Assembly (NCBI RefSeq): GCF_006716865.1
Contig: NZ_VFPT01000003.1
Span: 1-64,000 of the forward strand
Length of the DNA: 64,000 nucleotides
Source: Roseinatronobacter monicus
GTDB taxonomy: Bacteria > Pseudomonadota > Alphaproteobacteria > Rhodobacterales > Rhodobacteraceae
Direction: 5' to 3'
Part shown: piece by piece, positions 60,015 to 64,000 of the stretch
Numbering within the stretch: the stretch's first letter is position 1
How the letters are laid out: every line of letters starts with the position of its first letter
The notes under the pieces: generated by a model
What the model saw: only the letters and a program-made list of their open reading frames with translations
Databases searched by the model: none
Told to the model about the DNA's origin: nothing
Program-made: the position numbers and the translations under genes

Positions 60015-60311
60015 TTACCGCAGTGATTGGGCCTTGATGCGGGCGACGAGTTCTGCGTCGTGGACGAAGTCGTCGAGGAATTCGTGCCAGCTTTCGGTTG
60101 TAATACGGGCATCCCTGAGCATGTCGGTCAGTTCTTCGATGCCGTCGTCGGTCAGTGCGGTAATGGCTTCGTCCGGGCCGGTATGGACGGTGACGATTAA
60201 TCCGTAGGTCAGGTTATCATCGTTCCAGACGATGGCCTCGAGAAGCTCCAGGTCTTCGTCCATCATCTTGGCGGCGTATTCGAGGGCGTAGATGTGGGTG
60301 ATGGCAGCCAT
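60015..60311 (-). CDS. IS66-associated hypothetical protein
   Basis: This 98-aa acidic protein starts MAAITHIYALEYAAKMMDED and contains LIVTVHTGPDEAITALTDDG. Its ATG overlaps the stop of the tnpC remnant upstream (TGATG). Small accessory frames of this kind lie downstream of tnpC in some IS66 elements, so it is best seen as a passenger of that element. Function unknown. Confidence 0.65.
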   Translation of the reverse strand: MAAITHIYALEYAAKMMDEDLELLEAIVWNDDNLTYGLIVTVHTGPDEAITALTDDGIEELTDMLRDARITTESWHEFLDDFVHDAELVARIKAQSLR

Positions 60312-60511
60312 CAAGCGGCCTCTGCGTTTGGGACGGCGAGTGGCGACCAATTCCATGGCAGCAGTTCGTCGAGGCGATTGATCTTGTGATCGTGTATGCG
60401 GGCCAGGATGTCAGCCAGGTAGGCCTGCGGATCGAGGCCGTTCAGCTTCGCGGTTTCGATTACTGTCATTGCCCGCGCAAGCGTTTCAGCTCCGGTGTCA
60501 GCCCCCGCGAA
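60311..60511 (-). pseudogene. 3' remnant of an IS66 tnpC
   Basis: On the minus strand this reads FAGADTGAETLARAMTVIET, then AKLNGLDPQAYLADILARIH and LDELLPWNW, the C-terminal part of an IS66 TnpC. It is broken on the upstream side at about 60511, exactly where the terminal repeat of another IS66 element begins. The rest of the gene should lie beyond the right edge of the window if the nested insertion is simple. Confidence 0.85.
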
Positions 60512-60539
60512 GTATCCGTCCGGTCTGACTGGCGTTGAC

Positions 60540-61147
60540 TTATTGAGCAGTCCAGTTCCAGGGCATCAGCTCGTCGATATGGGGCATTTTGTGATCTGCG
60601 ACGCGGGCGAGGACCCAGCGCAGCCAGGCTTCGGGATCGACATTGTTCATGCGACAGGTTTCAATGAGCGTATAGGCGATTGCGGCAGCGTCGCCGCCGC
60701 CCTTTGATCCCATGAACAGATAATTCTTGCGCCCGAGAGTCACCGGTCTGATTGATCGCTCGCAGATATTGTTGTCCAGTTCCAGCTTTCCGTTCTCGAG
60801 ATATGCCCGGGCCTTGGGCATGCGGCCGAGCGCATAGCGTATGGCTGCTGCCAGGTTCGACTTGCCGGAAATCTTGGGCAATTGCAGCGAAAGCCATGCC
60901 TCGAGGTCATCAAAGATCGGCTTCGCCTTTGCCTGCCGCAGGACCACACGTTCTTCAGAGGGTTTGTAGCGCGCCTCTTTTTCCACGGCATAGAGGGCGG
61001 CGATGCGCTTGATTGCTTCTTCGGCGATGGCAGAACCTTCGCTTTCATAGATATCGACGAACTTGCGGCGGACATGAACCATGCAGGCCTGCTCGCTGGC
61101 GAGCCCCGCCCCGAACAGATCATTGAACCCGGTGAAGCCATCGGCAT
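60540..61147 (-). pseudogene. IS66 tnpC, 3' part (split by IS256)
   Basis: From [13 protein letters not shown] to the terminal [10 protein letters not shown], this is the catalytic C-terminal half of the TnpC whose first half is at 62531-63443. It includes [20 protein letters not shown]. Joining the two parts across the 9-bp duplication restores one frame, with IS256 as the only visible lesion. Confidence 0.92.
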
Positions 61148-62530
61148 GAGCTATGACTGAATCTGGTGTTTTGGGGATTTGAAAGCTGGCGGTGCATCTG
61201 GTTGGATTGTCGTTGCGACACAACCCGCCAACCGAAGAGGACGCACCACCATGGACGAGAGTAACATTGTTGAATTTGCCGGTCGAGATGCGATCGCGGA
61301 CCCATTGACGGAACTTCTGCGCAAGGGCGCGCGGGAATTGCTGCAATCTGCGGTGGAAGCCGAGCTTGAAACTTTCATGGCCCAATTTCAGGACCGGAAG
61401 ACAGCCGATGGCCATGCTGCGGTTGTCCGCAACGGCCATCATCCGGAACGGGCCGTGCAGACCGGTATCGGGCCTGTCACGGTGAAGGTTCCCAAGGTGC
61501 GTTCAAAGACTGGCAAGCCCGTCACCTTCCACTCCGCGCTGGTCCCGCCCTATGTGCGCAAGGCCAAGTCACTGGAGGCGGCACTGCCCTGGCTATATCT
61601 CAAGGGTATTTCCACCGGCGAGATGGATGGGGCCCTGAAAGCCCTGCTCGGCCCGGACGCCGCGGGGTTCTCGGCAAACACCGTCGCGCGGCTCAAGTCG
61701 AAATGGGCCGCTGAATACAGCGACTGGTGCATGGCCGATCTGGGCCGGGATGACTGGGCCTATCTGTGGGTCGATGGCATCTATAGCGGGCTGCGCGCGG
61801 CCGAGGACAGGCTCTGTGCGCTGGTCGTGATCGGCGTAAATGCCCGTGGCGAAAAGCACTTCCTCGCCATCGAGGATGGTGTGCGCGAGTCCACGCAAAG
61901 CTGGCGCGAGGTGTTGCTTGCGCTGAAGGCACGGGGTCTGAAGGCGCCGAAGCTGGCCATCGGGGACGGTGCCATGGGGTTCTGGGCCGCGCTGGAGGAG
62001 GTCTTCCCCAAAACCCGCCAACAGCGATGCTGGGTTCACAAGACGGCGAATGTGCTCAATTGCCTGCCCAAACGCTCGCAGCCCAAGGCCAAGAAAATGC
62101 TGCATGACATCTGGCAGGCTGAGACCAGGAAAGACGCCGAGGCTGCCTTCGATCTGTTCATCGAGACCTATGAGCCGAAATATCCCAAGGCTGCCACCTG
62201 CCTGATCAAGGACCGGGAAGAGCTGCTATCTTTCTACGATTTTCCAGCGCAGCACTGGCAGAGCATCCGCACCACCAACCCTATCGAGAGCACCTTCGCC
62301 ACCATCCGTCACCGGACCAAACGCGCAAAGGGCTGTCTGACCCGTCCCGGAATGCTGCACATGATGTTCAAGCTCGCGCAATGCGCAGAGACAAGCTGGC
62401 GCAAGCTGCGCGGCTTCGCCCACCTCGCCGACGTCATCGAAGGCGTCGATTTCATCAACGGCGTCAAGCCATCAACCCCAGATCAGGCCGCCGCATGACA
62501 AGCCCCAAACACCAGATTTGACAATAGCTC
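61148..62530 (+). mobile_element. Complete IS256-family element
   Basis: This 1,383-bp element has ends beginning GAGCTATG and GAGCTATT, with inverted similarity continuing through AATCTGGTGTTT. A perfect 9-bp duplication CATCGGCAT flanks it (61139-61147 and 62531-62539), as expected for the family's 8-9-bp duplications. It contains one intact transposase. Confidence 0.95.
61251..62498 (+). CDS. IS256-family transposase (mutator type)
   Basis: This 415-aa DDE transposase starts [20 protein letters not shown]. It contains [20 protein letters not shown], the catalytic region [11 protein letters not shown] (Asp), [11 protein letters not shown] (Asp), [11 protein letters not shown] and [15 protein letters not shown] (Glu). 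Length and order match the family. The chosen ATG at 61251 begins the conserved region. Longer frames reach into the terminal repeat. It looks intact and active. Confidence 0.95.
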   Translation: MDESNIVEFAGRDAIADPLTELLRKGARELLQSAVEAELETFMAQFQDRKTADGHAAVVRNGHHPERAVQTGIGPVTVKVPKVRSKTGKPVTFHSALVPPYVRKAKSLEAALPWLYLKGISTGEMDGALKALLGPDAAGFSANTVARLKSKWAAEYSDWCMADLGRDDWAYLWVDGIYSGLRAAEDRLCALVVIGVNARGEKHFLAIEDGVRESTQSWREVLLALKARGLKAPKLAIGDGAMGFWAALEEVFPKTRQQRCWVHKTANVLNCLPKRSQPKAKKMLHDIWQAETRKDAEAAFDLFIETYEPKYPKAATCLIKDREELLSFYDFPAQHWQSIRTTNPIESTFATIRHRTKRAKGCLTRPGMLHMMFKLAQCAETSWRKLRGFAHLADVIEGVDFINGVKPSTPDQAAA

Positions 62531-63443
62531 CATCGGCATGGATCACACCCTTATATCCCTTGAGGTGGGATGAGGGGTGCTCGCCCTTGCGATCCACACT
62601 GAACTGATACCAGACGCAGGGCGGGGCTTGTCCGCACCACGGACGCTCATCGCGCACATAGCTCCACAGGCGTGCTGTTTGCGCCTTGCCTTTGGCCTGC
62701 ATCTTGACGGGCGTGTCATCGGCAAACAGGGCAGGTCCGGCCCGAACCAGCTTGCCGATATGGGCCGCCAAGGGTTCCAGAAGTGCTGTTGATCGCCCCA
62801 CCCAATCGGTCAGCGTGGAGCGGTGCAGGTCGACCTTGTCACGAGCATAGATTTCGGACTGGCGATAGAGCGGAAGGTGATCGCAATATTTGCCGACCAG
62901 CACATGGGCCAACAGACCCGGACCAGGACGCCCGCGGGTGATCGGGCGTGAGGGCAGTTCGGCCTGAGCAAATGCCTCGCAACAGGTGCAGGCCATTCGA
63001 GGCCGCACGATCCGTTTCACCACAAAATGCCCGGGGACGTATTCCAGCTCTTCTGTCACGTCCTCGCCGAGTTGCTTGAGCGCACCACCACAATCGCCGC
63101 AGCTATCGCCCGGCGACAGGATTTCTTCCTGTCGCTCAAGGTGATCGGGCAGCGGTGCGCGATTGTGGGTGCGTTTGGCAGGAGCCTCTTGATCAGCATC
63201 CGTCTCGGGGGCTGTCTTTTGCGCCTCGGAAGCCGCCGCAATTTCGGTATCTTCCTGAAGGTCGAAGGCCAGCTGATCCATGGCCTCGGATTTGCTGCCA
63301 AAACGGGCCTTGCGATGTCCCGCCAGTTCCTTCTTCAGCTTCTCGATCTGATAGGCCTGCGCCTTGATTTCGGCCGCCATCAACTCGCTGACTGCACGCA
63401 GCTCAGTGGGGTCTTCGGGCAGGGATTTGAACGTCGCGCGCAT
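62531..63443 (-). pseudogene. IS66 tnpC, 5' part (split by IS256)
   Basis: This is the N-terminal two-thirds of an IS66 TnpC. It has the coiled-coil start (IKAQAYQIEKLKKELAGHRK), a zinc-binding part with GDSCGDCGG and CTCCEAF, and DDTPVKMQAKGKAQTARLWS. It reads to GVIHADG and is then cut by IS256. The trailing residues read into the IS are not native. Confidence 0.92.
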
Positions 63444-63511
63444 GCGTATTTTATATCCGAACAGCCTCCTGAACGGAACACAAAATGCGCATAAACCCTT
63501 GTTTTACTGGC

Positions 63512-63859
63512 TCATCCAGCCTGCAATGGTCGCCATGTCCGCGCAGGCATCCGCCAGTCAATGCCTTCCAGCAGCATCGACAATTGCGCTGCTGAGACAC
63601 AGATTTTACCGTCCTTGGCCGAAGGCCAGACAAACCGCCCTTTCTCGAGGCGTTTCATGAACAGGCATGCGCCCTGCGTGTCCCACCAGATGATTTTCAA
63701 CAGGTCACCCCGACGGCCACGGAACACGAACAGGTGGCCAGAATAAGGGTCTTCGGCCAGCAGTTTCTCCGTTTGTGCAGCCAGCGTGTTGAAACCTCGG
63801 CGCATATCCGTGACACCCGCTGCCAGCCAAACCCGCGTGTTGTTCGGCACCGGGATCAT
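63512..63859 (-). CDS. tnpB: IS66 accessory protein TnpB
   Basis: This 115-aa TnpB contains [38 protein letters not shown] and [15 protein letters not shown]. It is homologous to 18474-18824 but clearly from a different IS66 element. Its ATG overlaps the tnpA stop (ATGA). Confidence 0.94.
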   Translation of the reverse strand: MIPVPNNTRVWLAAGVTDMRRGFNTLAAQTEKLLAEDPYSGHLFVFRGRRGDLLKIIWWDTQGACLFMKRLEKGRFVWPSAKDGKICVSAAQLSMLLEGIDWRMPARTWRPLQAG

Positions 63860-64000
63860 GCCGTCAGCCCCTGCACCAAGCCCACGACCGATGCCAGCGA
63901 CGTCGGGCCTTCCACCAGAATGCGCCGCCCGTCCGACAGCGCGATATCCACGCGCTGCGCCAAAACAGCAGGGCCAGGATCAGCCGCCACGTCATTCATT
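63856..64000 (-). CDS. tnpA: IS66 accessory protein TnpA, partial
   Basis: This is only the last ~48 codons before the window edge. The frame reads [20 protein letters not shown] and ends LVQGLTA, matching the C-terminus of IS66 TnpA. The stop overlaps the tnpB start. Confidence 0.85.
   Translation of the reverse strand, partial: MNDVAADPGPAVLAQRVDIALSDGRRILVEGPTSLASVVGLVQGLTA

Larger units (their letters stand above)
60512..64000 (-). mobile_element. IS66-family element, interrupted, continues past window
   Basis: A candidate end GTATCCGTCCGGTCTGAC starts at 60512. The element carries tnpC (split), tnpB and the end of tnpA on the minus strand. IS256 is inserted in its tnpC. The other end lies beyond 64000. 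It is inserted in the tnpC of a different IS66 element. Confidence 0.8.

Noticed and set aside
1..64000. CRISPR array, tRNA, rRNA or replication origin
   Set aside because: No regular short repeats with spacers, no cloverleaf or rRNA sequence noticed, and no repABC, dnaA or parAB-like gene in the window.

Overview
The window looks like a mobile accessory region, probably part of a plasmid or integrated element, from a Rhodobacteraceae-type alphaproteobacterium. The clues are high GC for most of its length, an alphaproteobacterial LexA box (GTTC-N7-GTTC), H-NS/HvrA-like proteins, and many IS66, IS1182, IS256 and IS110 pieces. I see no replication, partition or conjugation genes, and no tRNA, rRNA or CRISPR.

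Region 1 (1-42.1 kb) is dominated by two direct copies of one multigene module, about 21.6 kb apart. Each copy runs, mostly on the minus strand, through a Lys-rich peptide, a WGR protein, a DUF2493 protein, a Toprim protein, a ~1,470-aa methylase/helicase of the strawberry-notch type, an SOS-promoter microgene, a GNAT/DUF1778 toxin-antitoxin pair, several plasmid-type hypotheticals and a DUF932 protein. After a variable slot come ssb and an H-NS-like gene. Cargo differs by slot. Between DUF932 and ssb, copy A (2.9-21.9 kb) holds an OLD-type nuclease plus IS66, while copy B (24.6-42.1 kb) holds IS1182 plus a Sel1-repeat lipoprotein-like or secreted protein. Between H-NS and the Lys-rich gene lie a threonine aldolase (before A) and a VapBC-type pair with IS debris (before B). 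A decayed third H-NS gene at 1.5 kb hints at an earlier copy upstream.

Region 2 (42.4-49.7 kb) carries a complete mercury-resistance locus: merR diverges from merT, merP, two small membrane proteins flanking merF, and merA. It is followed by a transporter fragment, an AHL-lactonase-like metallo-hydrolase, a protein with two copies of the microgene domain, an IHF-beta-like gene, a miniature inverted-repeat element and an IS110 fragment.

Region 3 (50.7-59.9 kb) is a lower-GC aliphatic amidase operon. A branched-chain/urea-type ABC importer (five genes) feeds AmiE amidase, followed by AmiB (AAA+), AmiC (amide sensor) and AmiR (ANTAR antiterminator). The leader contains two hexaloop hairpins, the second nested inside an intrinsic terminator, which fits control by the encoded AmiR.

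Region 4 (59.9-64 kb) is a nest of insertion sequences: IS256 (9-bp target duplication) inside an IS66 element that itself lies in the tnpC of another IS66 element.
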